Positions 63,601-64,000 of a DNA stretch of 64,000 nt are shown piece after piece. Location of the stretch: the NCBI GenBank assembly GCA_002104945.1, contig MCFH01000070.1, positions 62,001-126,000 on the forward strand, in the 5' to 3' direction. The translations under genes were made by a program, and so were the position numbers. The DNA comes from Piromyces finnis. Taxonomy: Eukaryota > Neocallimastigomycota > Neocallimastigomycetes > Neocallimastigales > Neocallimastigaceae. Numbering within the stretch: position 1 is the first letter of the stretch; every line of letters begins with the position of its first letter. The notes beneath the pieces were generated by a model. It did not search any database. It was given only the letters and a program-made list of their open reading frames with translations, and was not told the DNA's origin.

Positions 63601-64000
63601 ACGGCTGGTCTTATTAAGAGAGGAACACTATTAGGTAAAATCATTAGAAGTAGAAAGAATACAGCTGACAGTAATCGTCAATCTGTCTCATCGACCAAAA
63701 AAGGAGAAGAAAATAATGAAGAAGAAGTTAAGGGTAGTAATGAATCTTTCTCTATTGAAATTGAAGTTGATTCCTATGAAGATAGAATAGCATTTAAGGA
63801 AATTAAAAAATTGTTAAGTAAACCTAATTCTCATATTTCAATAGAAGATGTCATTATTAATTCAAAAGATCAATTAATTGATGCTTGCATTGATTTAGTT
63901 AATAGTATTGGTAAAAAAGATCTTCTTATTATTGGAAGAGAAAGTTTTATATCGGATAATAATGAGGTAAAAGAAAATGATATTGCTAATAGTAGACCAA
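59862..64000 (+). CDS. KHA1-like K+/H+ antiporter, CPA2 family (3' partial)
   Basis: Exons 59862-59927, 60041-60159, 60324-60615, 60735-60832, 60969-61332, 61486-61673 and 61920 to the window end give at least 1069 residues and continue beyond it. CPA2 antiporters exchange K+ or Na+ for H+ across Golgi, endosomal or plasma membranes. Family signatures are QPSILGQILCGIILGPSVLG, FLIGLELNTS, ALPVLSRIISELGLL, FGGHAVIGSFMFGLILPHG and NTKGLMDLVVLNMGFD. The cytosolic tail keeps VGIFIDRGFGQGP and IGGPDDREAL, both typical of fungal Kha1 and plant CHX proteins. The tail also has a poly-Gln run (62609-62651) and a long Ser/Asn-rich, Pro-containing insertion before a conserved-looking end (DLVNSIGKKDLLIIGRES). 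It already exceeds yeast Kha1 (873 residues) because of these insertions. Confidence 0.93.
62609..62651 (+). repeat. CAA/CAG repeat encoding poly-Gln
   Basis: In-frame caa repeats with one cag and one leucine interruption lie in the cytosolic tail of the KHA1-like protein. They may vary in length between strains. Confidence 0.85.

Noticed and set aside
1-64000. Dictyostelid amoeba as source
   Set aside because: AT content, Asn runs and TAA stops would fit, but high intron density with many tiny exons and the fungal-type SH3 and KHA1-like genes favour an anaerobic gut fungus. It is not excluded.
1-64000. Transposons, viral insertions, tRNA or rRNA genes
   Set aside because: No reverse transcriptase, transposase, capsid or integrase motifs, no long terminal repeats and no tRNA internal-promoter match were found by eye on either strand.

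Overview
The window is a very AT-rich eukaryotic nuclear segment. It carries 14 protein genes on both strands, about 74 short GT-AG introns, abundant poly-A and poly-T tracts, and asparagine/serine-rich protein segments. All 13 genes whose 3' end is visible stop with TAA, and the standard genetic code fits every reading frame. The gene set (ASCC3/Slh1, VPS54, GLE1, SGT2, FCF1, MAK11, a KHA1-like antiporter, F-BAR/SH3 and membrane SH3 proteins), together with composition and intron style, best fits an anaerobic gut fungus (Neocallimastigomycota). A dictyostelid amoeba is the main alternative. The assignment is inference, because no marker gene was available to test it.

Layout, left to right: the 3' part of an F-BAR/SH3 scaffold gene (+, 1-2711); a 2.4 kb homopolymer-rich gap; ASCC3/SLH1 (-, 5148-12417, 10 exons); an orphan Asn/Ser-rich gene (-, 13066-14788); VPS54 (+, 16119-20788); a ZFAND4-like gene (-, 21281-24967); GLE1 (+, 25537-28218); an orphan 293-residue gene (-, 29652-30678); SGT2 (+, 31566-33379); NAD kinase (-, 33800-36357); FCF1 (+, about 36944-38873); an orphan coiled-coil gene (-, 40016-42740); a 3.5 kb gap; MAK11/PAK1IP1 (-, 46258-47703); a 4.8 kb gap; a single-pass membrane protein with a C-terminal SH3 domain (+, 52501-55525); a 4.3 kb gap; and the 5' part of a KHA1-like K+/H+ antiporter (+, 59862 onward).

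The genes form no operon or pathway cluster. Several belong to broad housekeeping processes: ribosome rescue (ASCC3), ribosome biogenesis (FCF1, MAK11), mRNA export (GLE1), membrane traffic (VPS54), tail-anchored protein targeting (SGT2), NADP supply (NADK) and ion balance (KHA1). Divergent pairs that may share a promoter region are orphan/VPS54, ZFAND4/GLE1, orphan/SGT2, NADK/FCF1 and MAK11/membrane-SH3.

Exon models were built by hand from splice sites, reading phase and recalled family sequence. They are phase-consistent throughout, but no transcript evidence was available. I saw no tRNA, rRNA, CRISPR array, transposon or viral gene. The most unusual signals are very small coding exons (8 nt in NADK, 11 nt in ASCC3, a possible start-codon-only exon in FCF1), an excess of T-run-then-A-run palindromes, and a mixed-composition, geneless stretch around 49300-50760.
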